The position numbers and the translations under genes are program-made. Of a stretch of DNA of 64,000 bases, positions 1-12,007 are shown in pieces (the stretch's first letter is position 1; every line of letters begins with the position of its first letter). This DNA comes from Xanthomonas sp. DAR 35659 (GTDB lineage Bacteria; Pseudomonadota; Gammaproteobacteria; Xanthomonadales; Xanthomonadaceae), in the NCBI RefSeq assembly GCF_041242975.1, contig NZ_CP162488.1, positions 1 to 64,000 of the forward strand, in the 5' to 3' direction. Below the pieces are notes generated by a model. The model was not told the DNA's origin. It saw nothing but the letters and a program-made list of their open reading frames with translations, and ran no database searches.

Positions 1-1341
1 ATGGATGCTTGGCCCCGCTGCCTGGAACGTCTGGAAGCTGAATTTCCAGCCGAAGACGTTCACACCTGGTTGAAACCGCTGCAAGCCGAACAGCGCCATG
101 ACAACAGCATGGTCCTGTACGCCCCGAACGCCTTCATCGTCGAACAGGTGCGCGAGCGCTACCTGGCGCGGATCCGCGAACTGCTGACCTACTTCGCCGG
201 CAACGGCGAGGTCGCGCTGCAGGTCGGCTCGCGCCCGCGCGCGCCCGAACCGGTGGCGCCGGCCGCCACCGACGCGGCCGCGGCGCGCACGCCGCCGGCG
301 CCGCTGCTGGAACCGTTCGCCGGCAACCTCGATGCGCACTACACCTTCGCCAACTTCGTGGAGGGCCGCAGCAACCAGCTCGGCCTGGCCGCGGCCACGC
401 AGGCCGCGCAGAAGCCCGGCGACCGCGCGCACAACCCGCTGCTGCTGTACGGCAGCACCGGCCTGGGCAAGACCCACCTGATGTTCGCCGCCGGCAACGC
501 GATGCGCGAGCAGAACCCGAACGCGCGGGTGATGTACCTGCGTTCGGAACAGTTCTTCAGCGCGATGATCCGCGCGCTGCAGGACAAGACCATGGACCAG
601 TTCAAGCGCCAGTTCCAGCAGGTGGACGCGCTGCTGATCGACGACATCCAGTTCTTCGCCGGCAAGGACCGCACCCAGGAGGAGTTCTTCCACACCTTCA
701 ACGCGCTGTTCGACGGCCGCCAGCAGATCATCCTGACCTGCGACCGCTACCCGCGCGAGGTCGAGGGCCTGGAGCCGCGGCTGAAGTCGCGCCTGGCCTG
801 GGGCCTGTCGGTGGCGATCGATCCGCCGGATTTCGAGACCCGCGCGGCGATCGTGCTGGCCAAGGCACGCGAGCGCGGCGCCGAGATCCCGGACGACGTG
901 GCGTTCCTGATCGCCAAGAAGATGCGCTCGAACGTGCGCGACCTGGAAGGCGCCCTCAACACGCTGGCCGCGCGCGCCAACTTCACCGGCCGCGCGATCA
1001 CCACCGAGTTCGCCCAGGAGACCCTGCGCGACCTGCTGCGCGCGCAGCAGCAGGCGATCGGCATTCCCAACATCCAGAAGACCGTGGCCGACTACTACGG
1101 CCTGCAGATCAAGGATCTGCTGTCCAAGCGGCGCACGCGCTCGCTGGCGCGGCCGCGGCAGGTGGCGATGGCGCTGACCAAGGAACTGACCGAGCACAGC
1201 CTGCCGGAGATCGGCGATGCGTTCGCCGGGCGCGACCACACCACCGTGTTGCACGCCTGCCGCCAGATCAAGCACCTGATGGAGACCGACGGCAAGCTGC
1301 GCGAAGACTGGGACAAGCTGATCCGCAAGCTGAGCGAGTAG
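1..1341 (+). CDS. dnaA: Chromosomal replication initiator protein DnaA
   Basis: DnaA is the AAA+ protein that binds DnaA boxes at oriC and opens the origin. The 446-residue protein has the usual N-terminal oligomerisation domain, an Ala/Pro-rich linker (about 80-105), a Walker A motif GSTGLGKT at 151-158, Walker B LLIDDIQF at 211-218 and the C-terminal DNA-binding signature [14 protein letters not shown] starting at about 410. The length is normal for Xanthomonas. The window begins exactly on its ATG, so no upstream promoter or ribosome site can be judged. dnaN, recF and gyrB follow on the same strand, the standard origin-proximal order. Confidence 0.99.
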   Translation: MDAWPRCLERLEAEFPAEDVHTWLKPLQAEQRHDNSMVLYAPNAFIVEQVRERYLARIRELLTYFAGNGEVALQVGSRPRAPEPVAPAATDAAAARTPPAPLLEPFAGNLDAHYTFANFVEGRSNQLGLAAATQAAQKPGDRAHNPLLLYGSTGLGKTHLMFAAGNAMREQNPNARVMYLRSEQFFSAMIRALQDKTMDQFKRQFQQVDALLIDDIQFFAGKDRTQEEFFHTFNALFDGRQQIILTCDRYPREVEGLEPRLKSRLAWGLSVAIDPPDFETRAAIVLAKARERGAEIPDDVAFLIAKKMRSNVRDLEGALNTLAARANFTGRAITTEFAQETLRDLLRAQQQAIGIPNIQKTVADYYGLQIKDLLSKRRTRSLARPRQVAMALTKELTEHSLPEIGDAFAGRDHTTVLHACRQIKHLMETDGKLREDWDKLIRKLSE

Positions 1342-1420
1342 GGCGGAAGGGCGGCGCGGGGCACCGTCCGGCGCCGCGTGATAAATCGGTGCATGACTTC
1401 GCGACAAATCCGGGAGAAAC

Positions 1421-1429
1421 TGTGGATAA
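1421..1429 (-). promoter_or_regulatory. DnaA box (perfect)
   Basis: TGTGGATAA is the exact reverse complement of the DnaA consensus TTATCCACA. It lies 80 bp after the dnaA stop and faces the box at 1456-1464. Confidence 0.75.
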
Positions 1430-1455
1430 AGCGCGACGCGGCAACCGCGGCAAAA

Positions 1456-1464
1456 CTATCCACA
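1456..1464 (+). promoter_or_regulatory. DnaA box (one mismatch)
   Basis: CTATCCACA differs from TTATCCACA at the first base. With the perfect box at 1421-1429 it forms an inverted pair just before the AT-rich stretch leading to dnaN. Confidence 0.65.
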
Positions 1465-1628
1465 GGTTTCCCCACCCTTCCAGGGGCAGTAATACAGGGG
1501 ATTGAAGGGGAGAAAATCCCTTTTAATACAGATAGTTGAGCCATGTTTACACCGAAATTCGCTCTACCATCACCACCAAGCTTTTGATTTATTCCATATC
1601 TTTTTAAAGCATAGGGGCACGGAACCAC

Positions 1629-2729
1629 ATGCGTTTCACACTGCAGCGCGAAGCCTTCCTCAAGCCGTTGGCGCAAGTCGTCAATGTGGTCGAACGCCGC
1701 CAGACCTTGCCGGTTCTGGCCAACTTCCTAGTCCAGGTCCACGGCGGGCAACTGTCGCTGACCGGTACCGACCTGGAAGTGGAGATGGTGTCGCGCATCG
1801 CGGTCGATGACGCAGAGGACGGCGAAACCACGATTCCGGCGCGCAAGCTGTTCGAGATCATTCGCGCGCTGCCCGACGGCAGCAAGATCACCGTCTCGCA
1901 GAGCGGCGACAAGATCACCGTGCAGGCCGGGCGTAGCCGCTTCACCCTGGCCACCCTGCCCGCCAACGACTTCCCGTCGGTCGACGAGGTCGAGGCCACC
2001 GAACGCGTCGCCGTGCCCGAGGCCGCGCTGAAGGAACTGATCGAGCGCACCGCGTTCGCGATGGCGCAGCAGGACGTGCGCTACTACCTCAACGGCCTGC
2101 TGTTCGACCTGCGCGACCAGACCCTGCGCTGCGTGGCCACCGACGGCCACCGCCTGGCGCTGTGCGAGACCGAACTGGAGAACGCCGGCGGCGCCAAGCG
2201 GCAGATCATCGTGCCGCGCAAGGGCGTGACCGAGCTGCAGCGCCTGCTGGAAGGCGGCGATCGCGAGGTGGAACTGGAAGTCGGCCGCAGCCACGTGCGG
2301 GTCAAGCGCGACGATGTCACCTTCACGTCCAAGCTGATCGACGGCCGTTTCCCGGATTACGAGGCGGTGATCCCGATCGGCGCCGATCGCGAGGTCAAGC
2401 TGGATCGCGAAGCCCTGCGTGCCGCGCTGCAGCGCGCGGCGATCCTGTCCAACGAGAAGTACCGCGGCGTGCGCGTCGAAGTCTCGCCGGGCCAGTTGAA
2501 GATCAGCGCGCACAATCCGGAGCAGGAAGAAGCGCAGGAAGAGATCGAGGCGGACACCAAGGTCAGCGACCTGGCCATCGGCTTCAACGTGAACTACCTG
2601 CTCGACGCCCTGTCGGCGCTGCGCGAGGAGTTCATCGTGATCCAGCTGCGCGACGCCAACTCCTCCGCCCTGGTGCGCGAGGCCAGCAGCGCCCGCTCGC
2701 GCCACGTGGTGATGCCGCTGCGTCTCTGA
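1629..2729 (+). CDS. dnaN: DNA polymerase III beta sliding clamp
   Basis: DnaN forms the ring-shaped dimer that tethers DNA polymerase III to the template. The 366-residue protein begins MRFTLQREAFLKPLAQVVNV and ends VVMPLRL, both typical of the family, and spans the three clamp domains. Length matches the usual 366-367 residues. It follows dnaA after the oriC candidate and is followed by a strong Rho-independent terminator at 2768-2794, so recF probably has its own promoter. No strong Shine-Dalgarno sequence is visible before the ATG; only GG-containing bases occur 5-12 bp upstream. Confidence 0.98.
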   Translation: MRFTLQREAFLKPLAQVVNVVERRQTLPVLANFLVQVHGGQLSLTGTDLEVEMVSRIAVDDAEDGETTIPARKLFEIIRALPDGSKITVSQSGDKITVQAGRSRFTLATLPANDFPSVDEVEATERVAVPEAALKELIERTAFAMAQQDVRYYLNGLLFDLRDQTLRCVATDGHRLALCETELENAGGAKRQIIVPRKGVTELQRLLEGGDREVELEVGRSHVRVKRDDVTFTSKLIDGRFPDYEAVIPIGADREVKLDREALRAALQRAAILSNEKYRGVRVEVSPGQLKISAHNPEQEEAQEEIEADTKVSDLAIGFNVNYLLDALSALREEFIVIQLRDANSSALVREASSARSRHVVMPLRL

Positions 2730-2744
2730 CCGGTCGAGCCATCG

Positions 2745-2760
2745 TGTTCCACGTGGAACA
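2745..2760. other. parS: parS centromere-like site 1
   Basis: TGTTCCACGTGGAACA is a perfect 16-bp palindrome. It matches the ParB-binding parS core known from many bacteria (TGTTtCACGTGaAACA in Bacillus, TGTTCCACGTGGAACc in Pseudomonas). It sits 16 bp after dnaN, directly before the terminator. Two more copies lie in recF. parA and parB themselves are not in the window. Confidence 0.88.
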
Positions 2761-2767
2761 CGGCATG

Positions 2768-2794
2768 AAAGCCCGGCGCAAGCCGGGCTTTTTG
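2768..2794 (+). terminator. Rho-independent terminator after dnaN
   Basis: A perfect 10-bp stem, AAAGCCCGGC paired with GCCGGGCTTT, closes a GCAA tetraloop (2778-2781) and runs into a T tract. It ends dnaN transcription before recF. Confidence 0.88.
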
Positions 2795-2816
2795 TTTCCT
2801 GGACGCAGCGCCGTCC

Positions 2817-2840
2817 GTAGGAGCGGCTTCAGCCGCGACA
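2817..2840 (+). repeat. REP-like element, single copy
   Basis: A single copy of the family GTAGGAGCGGCTTCAGCCGC plus GACA. It has a GTAG head and an internal short palindrome (GCGGCTTCAGCCGC). The same sequence recurs at 12549, 34994-35070, 42760-42825 and 62113-62181. This resembles the GTAG-headed REP class of Xanthomonas and Stenotrophomonas. Confidence 0.8.
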
Positions 2841-3042
2841 GACGCCATCTACTTCGCGTAAATCCCAAGACGGCAGGGGGCGATGCCCCGCTTGGATCAG
2901 TTGGGTATCGCCAGCTTCCGATCTCCCGCTACCCGCTGTGCTGCCCACAGGACGTTCGCAACGGCTTTGGGTATGCTGCCGCCCTATCCCCACGAACGAT
3001 CCGCGTGCGCCCGGTGCGAGCGCCCTCGCCTCCGATCTCCAC

Positions 3043-4143
3043 ATGCACGTTTCCCGTCTCGACTTCCACCACCTGCGCCGGTTCGCGACGCTCGAACTTG
3101 CGCCAGCGCCCGGGTTGAACCTGATCACCGGCGACAACGGCGCCGGCAAGACCACCATCCTCGAGGCCCTGCACCTGATGGCCTACGGTCGCAGCTTCCG
3201 TGGACGGGTCCGCGACGGCCTGGTCAGCCAGGGCCAGGAGGCGCTGGACGTCTTCGTCGAATGGCAGGAGCAGTCCAGTCCCCTAGGCACCGAGCGCCGA
3301 CGCCGTGCCGGCCTGCGGCACAGCGGCCAGGACTGGCGCGGGCGCCTCGACGGCCAGGATGTCGCCCATCTGGGCACCTTGTGCGCGGCGCTGGCGGTGG
3401 TGACCTTCGAGCCGGGCAGCCACATCCTGGTCAGCGGCGGTGGCGAACCGCGCCGCCGCTTCGTCGATTGGGGCTTGTTCCACGTGGAACCAGACTTCCT
3501 GTCGCTGTGGCGGCGGTATGCACGAGCGCTCAAGCAGCGCAATGCTCTCCTGAAGAGTGGTGGGAACGGCGCCGCGCTGGATGCCTGGGACCACGAACTG
3601 GCCGAGTCCGGCGAGCCGCTGACCTCGCGCCGCCAGGAGTACTTGGACCGCCTGCTACAGCGCCTGCTCGCCCTTGCGCCTGATCTGGCACCCGCACTGG
3701 GCATTGCGCATCTGCAGTTTTCTCCCGGTTGGCGCCGGCAGGAGGTCTCGCTGGCCGACGCGCTGCTGCTCAACCGCGAGCGCGACCGCCTGCTCGGCTA
3801 CACCTCCGCCGGCCCGCATCGCGCCGACTGGGGCCTGAGCTTCGCCGAGATTCCCGGCCGCGACGCGCTCTCGCGCGGTCAGGCCAAGCTCACCGCCCTG
3901 GCCTGCCTGCTGGCGCAGGCCGAGGACTATGCGGAGCAGCGTGGCGAGTGGCCGGTGATCGCCCTGGATGATCTGGCCTCGGAGCTGGATCGGCATCATC
4001 AAGGTCGCGTGCTGCGGCGCCTGCGATCCGGTCCGGCCCAGGTCTTCGTCACCGCCACCGAAACGCCGCAGGCACTGGCCGATGCCGACCTGCCGATCAC
4101 GCGGTTCCACGTGGAACACGGTCGTCTCCTGGCCCAGGGCTAG
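3043..4143 (+). CDS. recF: DNA replication and repair protein RecF
   Basis: RecF is an SMC-like ATPase that helps load RecA at single-strand gaps with RecO and RecR. The 366-residue product has Walker A GDNGAGKTT at about 30-38, the ABC-type signature LSRGQAKLTALACLLAQ, and Walker B VIALDDLASELD near the C-terminus. The open frame extends upstream to 2938, but the family N-terminus is MHVSRLDFHHLRRF, so the ATG at 3043 is chosen. Two parS palindromes are embedded in the coding sequence (3476-3491 and 4103-4118), encoding LFHVEP and RFHVEH. It lies between dnaN and gyrB. Confidence 0.97.
   Translation: MHVSRLDFHHLRRFATLELAPAPGLNLITGDNGAGKTTILEALHLMAYGRSFRGRVRDGLVSQGQEALDVFVEWQEQSSPLGTERRRRAGLRHSGQDWRGRLDGQDVAHLGTLCAALAVVTFEPGSHILVSGGGEPRRRFVDWGLFHVEPDFLSLWRRYARALKQRNALLKSGGNGAALDAWDHELAESGEPLTSRRQEYLDRLLQRLLALAPDLAPALGIAHLQFSPGWRRQEVSLADALLLNRERDRLLGYTSAGPHRADWGLSFAEIPGRDALSRGQAKLTALACLLAQAEDYAEQRGEWPVIALDDLASELDRHHQGRVLRRLRSGPAQVFVTATETPQALADADLPITRFHVEHGRLLAQG
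3476..3491 (+). other. parS: parS centromere-like site 2, inside recF
   Basis: TGTTCCACGTGGAACC matches the parS sequence known in Pseudomonas at all 16 positions. It is inside the recF reading frame, so the protein sequence and the centromere site are constrained together. Confidence 0.85.
4103..4118 (-). other. parS: parS centromere-like site 3, inside recF near its end
   Basis: The minus strand reads TGTTCCACGTGGAACC, again a 16/16 parS match. It lies 25 bp before the recF stop. The three sites span 1.4 kb within 4.2 kb of the dnaA start. Confidence 0.85.
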
Positions 4144-4172
4144 CCCGCCACGGGTCCCCTGCCCGGGGCTGC

Positions 4173-6718
<2,546 letters not shown>

Positions 6719-6737
6719 CCGCGGCGGTGCCGTGTGC

Positions 6738-6767
6738 GGCCGGTGCCCGAACGGCGCCGGCCTTTCC
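6738..6767 (+). terminator. Probable terminator after gyrB
   Basis: GGCCGGTGCC (6738-6747) pairs with GGCGCCGGCC (6753-6762) with one G-T pair, a 5-base loop and a following TTTCCTT run. Confidence 0.55.
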
Positions 6768-6794
6768 TTCCGCCCGTTGCTGACCAGGACCGCG

Positions 6795-7640
6795 ATGACC
6801 GCGCTGCCGTCGCCCACCCCGCCCTCGCTTCCCCGTCCCGCGGCGCCGACCGGCTGGCCCAAGCCGGTGCTCGGCTTCGTCATCGACGTGCTGTTCGCCG
6901 CGGTCGTGCTGTTCGGCGTCAGCGTCGTGTGCGGCGTGGCGTGGGGCGTGCTGCGCGGGTTCCAGGTCGGCATGGAGCTGCGCGCGCAGGGCATTCCCAG
7001 CGACCGCATCGCCTCCACCGTCGCCGCGCATCTCGGTCAGCCCGGCGTGCTGGCGCAGTTGCTGATCGCGCTGTTCAGCACCCTGTCGGCGGCGTTGTTG
7101 CTGTACTTCCTGCGCCGCCCGGCCGATGCCGCCGAGCGCCGCGCGTCCTGGCGGGCGGCGCGGGTGCCGTCGACCTGGGGCTGGGTGCTGCTGGTGGCGG
7201 TGTCGGTGTTCGTGGGCAGCAGCCTGCTGTCCAATCTCGGCGCCCAAGTGGGAATCAAGCCGGTCCCGACCAATCTGCCGCTGATGCGCGACGCGATGGC
7301 GCAGATGCCGCTGTTCCTGATCGTGTTCGCGGTGCTGATCGCGCCGGCTTACGAGGAACTGCTGTTCCGGCGCGTGCTGTTCCGGCGCCTGTGGGATGCC
7401 GGCTGGCCACGGCTGGGCATGGCGCTCAGCGGCTTCGCGTTCGCGCTGGTGCACGAACTGCCCGGCACCACCGGCAACGGCGTGGCCGAAACCCTGCAGT
7501 TGTGGCTGATCTACGGCGGCATGGGCGCGGCATTCGCGTGGCTGTACAAGCGCACCGGCACGCTGTGGGCGCCGATCGCCGCCCACGGCCTGAACAATGC
7601 CGTCGCCGTCGCGGGCCTGTACTGGCTCGGTACTTCCTGA
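6795..7640 (+). CDS. CPBP family intramembrane glutamic endopeptidase
   Basis: Members of this family are membrane-embedded proteases related to eukaryotic Rce1; in bacteria their substrates are mostly unknown. The 281-residue protein has several hydrophobic segments, the motif EELLFRR at about 187 (the catalytic glutamates), a second-motif region with FALVHELPG, and the third motif LWAPIAAHGLNNAVAV. The frame is open from a GTG at 6732, but ATG 6795 has an AGGA ribosome site 5 bp upstream, and the earlier stretch overlaps the gyrB terminator. It stands alone between gyrB and the M48 gene. Confidence 0.85.
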   Translation: MTALPSPTPPSLPRPAAPTGWPKPVLGFVIDVLFAAVVLFGVSVVCGVAWGVLRGFQVGMELRAQGIPSDRIASTVAAHLGQPGVLAQLLIALFSTLSAALLLYFLRRPADAAERRASWRAARVPSTWGWVLLVAVSVFVGSSLLSNLGAQVGIKPVPTNLPLMRDAMAQMPLFLIVFAVLIAPAYEELLFRRVLFRRLWDAGWPRLGMALSGFAFALVHELPGTTGNGVAETLQLWLIYGGMGAAFAWLYKRTGTLWAPIAAHGLNNAVAVAGLYWLGTS

Positions 7641-7705
7641 GGCCGTTTGACGAAAAGTTAAGCCGCTCCCCAGCACACTGCGACACGTGTCATAGGGGGA
7701 ACGAT

Positions 7706-8512
7706 ATGAAAAACGCTGTACTTGGCGCCTCGATCGCGCTGCTGCTGGCTGCCTGCGCGACCACCACGTCGCCGACCGGGCGTACGCAGGTGGTGGGTGG
7801 CGTCTCGCAACAGGAGCTCGATCAGCTGGGCGTGCAGGCCTTCGCCGAAGCCAAGGCCAAGGAACCGATCGACCGCGATCCCAAGCGCAATGCCTATGTG
7901 CGTTGCGTGGTCGATGCACTGGTCGGACAGCTGCCCGCGCAATGGCGCGGCACCGCCTGGGAAACCGCGGTGTTCGACGACAAGGAACCCAACGCGTTCG
8001 CGCTGCCCGGCGGCAAGGTCGGCGTCAACAGCGGCATCTTCAGCGTGGCCAAGAACCAGGATCAGTTGGCGGCGGTGCTCGGTCACGAGATCGGCCACGT
8101 GATCTCGCGCCATCACGAAGAACGCATCACCCGCCAGATCGGCGCCCAGACCGGCCTCAGCGTGCTGGGCGCGTTGGCCGGCGCGCGCTACGGCAGCGCC
8201 GCCGCCGACACGGTGGGCCAGGTCGGCGGCATGACCGCGCAGGCCGCCTTCCTGCTGCCGGGGTCGCGCACCCAGGAAAGCGAGGCCGACGTGGTCGGCC
8301 AGCGGCTCATGGCGCAGGCCGGCTTCGATCCGGCGCAGGCGGTGGACCTGTGGAAGAACATGATGGCCGCTGGCGGCCAGCGCCAGCCGCAATGGCTGTC
8401 CACCCATCCCGATCCCAGCGCCCGCATCGGCGAGTTGCAGCGCGACGTCGCCGCGCTCGAGCCGGTGTACACGCAGGCACGCAGCGCGGGACGCACGCCC
8501 AAGTGCGGCTGA
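7706..8512 (+). CDS. M48 family metallopeptidase, lipoprotein
   Basis: This is a zinc metallopeptidase of the Oma1/LoiP/BepA group, expected to act on envelope proteins from the inner face of a periplasmic membrane. The 268-residue product begins MKNAVLGASIALLLAACATT, with lipobox L-A-A-C. The zinc motif HEIGH is at about 127-131, followed downstream by ESEAD, which supplies the third zinc ligand. AGGGGGA lies 8 bp before the ATG. The frame is open far upstream on the same strand, but that part overlaps the CPBP gene and lacks family features. Confidence 0.9.
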   Translation: MKNAVLGASIALLLAACATTTSPTGRTQVVGGVSQQELDQLGVQAFAEAKAKEPIDRDPKRNAYVRCVVDALVGQLPAQWRGTAWETAVFDDKEPNAFALPGGKVGVNSGIFSVAKNQDQLAAVLGHEIGHVISRHHEERITRQIGAQTGLSVLGALAGARYGSAAADTVGQVGGMTAQAAFLLPGSRTQESEADVVGQRLMAQAGFDPAQAVDLWKNMMAAGGQRQPQWLSTHPDPSARIGELQRDVAALEPVYTQARSAGRTPKCG

Positions 8513-8671
8513 GCGCCTCGCCGGCTGGAGCGGATGCGGGGGGCGCTGGCAATGCCAATGCATCCCAAAAACGTTTTCACGGCGTACAGGTTTCTGTTAG
8601 TTTTGCGGGCTCGGCCTTGGCCGGCCACTCCGTCTTCCGTGCCGCTCCGGGCGGTTCCACCGAGGTGATCC

Positions 8672-9865
8672 ATGAAATTCCGTAATCGCAAGCACGCGCT
8701 GTTGTCCCTGCTGATCACCGCTGCCCTCGGCGGCGCGGTGGTGGCCGATGCCGTGGCGCAGAACGACCGCACCGAGCAGCGTTCCTCGCGCAAGTCGAAG
8801 AACGAGAAGGCCACGGTGATGTTCCCCAACGCCACCCGCCAGGAGCCGACCGGCAAGCCCTCGTCCAAGCTCGGCAGCAAGCTGCAGAAGTTGATCGACA
8901 CCTACAACAAGGGCGAGGACTACGCCGGCGTGCGCAGCCAGGCCGACGAGATCCTGGCCAACAGCGCGGCCAACGAATACGACAAGTCCATCGCCGCGCA
9001 GCTGGCCGCGCAGGCCGCCTACAACCTCGACGACAGCGCCGCCGCCAAGCAGTACCTGCAGCAGGCGATCCAGCTCAATGGCCTGGACAACAACGGCCAC
9101 TACCAGTCGATGCTGATGCTGGCGCAGTTGCAGTTGCAGGACGACCAGACCGCCGAAGGCCTGGCGACGCTGGACAAGTTCCTGGCCGAAACCAAGTCGA
9201 CCCGTCCGGAAGACCTGATCCTCAAGGGCCAGGCGCTGTACCAGACCGAGCGCTACCAGGAAGCGATCCCGGTGCTGAAGCAGGCCATCGCGGCCTCGCC
9301 GGAGCCCAAGGACAGCTGGAACCAGTTGCTGATGGCGTCCTACGCCGAAGCCGGCCAGACCGGCGAAGCGGTCAAGGCCGCCGAGGCGCTGGCGGCCAAG
9401 TCGCCCAACGACAAGAAGGCCCAGCTCAACCTGGCCAACATGTACATGCAGGCCGACCAGATGGACAAGGCCGCTGGGGTGATGGACAAGCTGCGCGCCT
9501 CCGGCCAGTTGACCGACGAGAAGGAGTACAAGCAGCTGTACTCGATCTACGCCAACACCGATGGCCACGAAAAGGACGTCATCGCGGTCATCAACGAAGG
9601 CATGCAGAAGGGCATCCTCAAGCCCGACTACCAGACCTACCTGGCCCTGGCGCAGTCCTACTACTACAGCGACCAGCTGCCGCAGGCGATCGAGAACTGG
9701 CAGAAGGCCGCGCCGATGTCCAAGGACGGCGAGACCTATCTGAACCTGGCCAAGGTGCTGCACCAGGAAGGCCGCATCCCGGAAGCCAAGCAGGCGGCGC
9801 AGCAGGCGCTGGCCAAGGGCGTCAAGAAGCCGGAAGACGCCAAGAAGATCGTCAATCTGAAGTAA
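8672..9865 (+). CDS. Periplasmic tetratricopeptide-repeat protein
   Basis: This 397-residue protein has a signal peptide (MKFRNRKHALLSLLITAALGG, cleavage near AVAQ) followed by a series of helical TPR units, for example around YQEAIPVLKQAIAASPEP and LPQAIENWQKAA. TPR proteins mediate protein-protein contacts; the partner is unknown. It lies directly upstream of the tonB-exb cluster. Neighbouring position suggests, but does not prove, a role in TonB-dependent transport. GAGGTG precedes the ATG as a ribosome site. Confidence 0.8.
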   Translation: MKFRNRKHALLSLLITAALGGAVVADAVAQNDRTEQRSSRKSKNEKATVMFPNATRQEPTGKPSSKLGSKLQKLIDTYNKGEDYAGVRSQADEILANSAANEYDKSIAAQLAAQAAYNLDDSAAAKQYLQQAIQLNGLDNNGHYQSMLMLAQLQLQDDQTAEGLATLDKFLAETKSTRPEDLILKGQALYQTERYQEAIPVLKQAIAASPEPKDSWNQLLMASYAEAGQTGEAVKAAEALAAKSPNDKKAQLNLANMYMQADQMDKAAGVMDKLRASGQLTDEKEYKQLYSIYANTDGHEKDVIAVINEGMQKGILKPDYQTYLALAQSYYYSDQLPQAIENWQKAAPMSKDGETYLNLAKVLHQEGRIPEAKQAAQQALAKGVKKPEDAKKIVNLK

Positions 9866-10013
9866 GCCGCAAAAAAAGCCCCCGAAAACCAGTGCTTAAA
9901 GTAGTGCAGGTCGCAGGGATTGGTATAAGCTTGGAGGTTCCTGCGGTGTGACACCGCGTGAACTGGGATTCAGATTCTGCGAATCCCGACCCCCCTAAAC
10001 GAGTCATTGGCGC

Positions 10014-10685
<672 letters not shown>

Positions 10686-10695
10686 TGCAAAGGCG

Positions 10696-10721
10696 GCAGG
10701 CCGGCGCACCCGCCGGCCTGC
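10696..10721 (+). promoter_or_regulatory. Hairpin between tonB and exbB
   Basis: GCAGGCCGGCG (10696-10706) and CGCCGGCCTGC (10711-10721) form a perfect 11-bp stem with a CACC loop. There is no T tract, so it is more likely an mRNA processing or stability element, or an attenuator, than a full terminator. It could set different tonB and exbBD levels. Confidence 0.45.
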
Positions 10722-10778
10722 AGGGCCTGTCTACTCTTTGCACCACCCTCATCACCACACACAACAAAGGTACGCGTC

Positions 10779-11537
10779 ATGCTGCAGGAAATTTTCATCG
10801 CCGCCGCGGGGGGCAACAACGCATCTGCCCTGTCGCAGATGGGCTTCGAGCACCTGATCACCGAGATGACCTCCAAGCCGGGTGACTTCGCCGTCTCCTG
10901 GGTGGTGCTTCTCACCCTCGTCATCATGTCGGCGGCCTCCTGGTACTGGACCGTCATCAACATTTTCCGCGCCACCCGTCTGAAGGGACAGGCCGACCGC
11001 GTCACCAGCCTGTTCTGGGATACGCCGAACGCGCAGGACGCCATCCGTGCGATGGAAGAGCAGCCGGCCTCCGAGCCGTTCTCGAAGATCGCCCTGGACG
11101 CCGCGCAGGCCGCTGCGCACCACCAGCGCGCCGAAGCCGGCACCGGCGCTGGCCTGGGCGAGACCCTGAGCCGTTCGGAGTTCGTCGACCGCGCCCTGCG
11201 TCAGGCCGTGACCCGCGAAAGCACCAAGCTGCAGTCGGGCATGACCCTGCTGGCCACCGTCGGTGCGACCGCGCCGTTCGTCGGTCTGCTGGGTACGGTG
11301 TGGGGTATCTACGGCGCGCTGATCAAGATCGGTGCCAGCGGCAACGCCGGTATCGAAGCGGTGGCCGGCCCGGTCGGTGAAGCGCTGATCATGACCGCGA
11401 TCGGTCTGTTCGTCGCGATCCCGGCCGTGTTCGCCTTCAACTTCTTCAGCAAGGTCAACAGCTCGGTGATCGCCAAGTTCGACACCTTCGCCCACGACCT
11501 GCACGACTTCTTCGCCACTGGTTCGCGCGTTCGCTGA
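10779..11537 (+). CDS. exbB: TonB-system proton channel subunit ExbB
   Basis: ExbB is the MotA/TolQ/ExbB-type inner membrane scaffold that forms the proton-driven motor with ExbD and TonB. The 252-residue product has three hydrophobic segments, including one in the VVLLTLVIMSAASWYWTVI region and the paired conserved segments LLATVGATAPFVGLLGTVWG and MTAIGLFVAIPAVFAFNFF. An AAAGG ribosome site precedes the ATG. It follows tonB by 93 bp and is followed by exbD1 after 42 bp. Confidence 0.96.
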   Translation: MLQEIFIAAAGGNNASALSQMGFEHLITEMTSKPGDFAVSWVVLLTLVIMSAASWYWTVINIFRATRLKGQADRVTSLFWDTPNAQDAIRAMEEQPASEPFSKIALDAAQAAAHHQRAEAGTGAGLGETLSRSEFVDRALRQAVTRESTKLQSGMTLLATVGATAPFVGLLGTVWGIYGALIKIGASGNAGIEAVAGPVGEALIMTAIGLFVAIPAVFAFNFFSKVNSSVIAKFDTFAHDLHDFFATGSRVR

Positions 11538-11579
11538 TCCGCGGTCGAGTAGTCCACGCAACGATTAACGGAGCCCGTT

Positions 11580-12005
11580 ATGGCTTTCAGTAGTGGTAAC
11601 AGCAACGGTCCCATGGCCGACATCAACGTGACGCCCCTCGTGGACGTCATGTTGGTCTTGCTGATCATCTTCATCATCACCACACCGCTGATGCAGCAGA
11701 AGATCAAGGTCGAGCTTCCCCGTGCGAATCTGAACGAAAACCCAGAGCAGCAGAAGCCGAGGCTCAACCCCATCACGGTCGCCGTGAAGGAGGATGGGAC
11801 GATTTTCTGGAACGATGAAAAAGTCAGCAAGGAGACGCTGGAGTCCAGATTTTCTACCGCTGCACAGCAAAGCCCGCAGCCGCCGCTCAACCTGCGCGGC
11901 GATCGCACCACGAAAATGCGTACCATCAACGAGATCACGAAGATCGCGCAGTCCCAAGGTATGCTGGACGTAGGCTTCGTTGCGACAAAAGATAAGGGCC
12001 AATAA
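11580..12005 (+). CDS. exbD1: TonB-system subunit ExbD (first copy)
   Basis: ExbD carries the protonatable aspartate of the ExbB/D motor. The 141-residue protein has the family N-terminus [20 protein letters not shown] with the key Asp in [10 protein letters not shown], one membrane helix and a periplasmic domain. It is more divergent than the two later copies: its C-terminus is FVATKDKGQ rather than IGF-[VL]-QQ. In X. campestris the equivalent exbD1 is known to be required for iron uptake. It is followed by exbD2 after only 2 bp. Confidence 0.94.
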   Translation: MAFSSGNSNGPMADINVTPLVDVMLVLLIIFIITTPLMQQKIKVELPRANLNENPEQQKPRLNPITVAVKEDGTIFWNDEKVSKETLESRFSTAAQQSPQPPLNLRGDRTTKMRTINEITKIAQSQGMLDVGFVATKDKGQ

Positions 12006-12007
12006 CC

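Larger units (their letters stand above)
1342..1628. other. oriC: Candidate origin of replication (oriC) in the dnaA-dnaN gap
   Basis: This 287-bp gap holds a perfect DnaA box TGTGGATAA at 1421-1429 (minus orientation of TTATCCACA), a one-mismatch box CTATCCACA at 1456-1464 in the opposite orientation, and a markedly AT-richer tail at about 1505-1615 compared with the GC-rich surroundings, which could be the unwinding element. Position between dnaA and dnaN fits known origins in gammaproteobacteria. Only two good boxes were found by eye, so the active origin could extend into the sequence upstream of dnaA, outside this window. Confidence 0.65.

Noticed and set aside
9866..10013. Fur box upstream of tonB
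   Set aside because: Small palindromes (GCGGTGTGACACCGC, GGGATTC...GAATCCC) were seen, but no 19-bp Fur-type sequence. Iron control remains possible outside what I can recognise.
10696..10721. Terminator between tonB and exbB
   Set aside because: Stem is perfect but there is no T tract, and exbB must be expressed with tonB; kept only as a regulatory hairpin.
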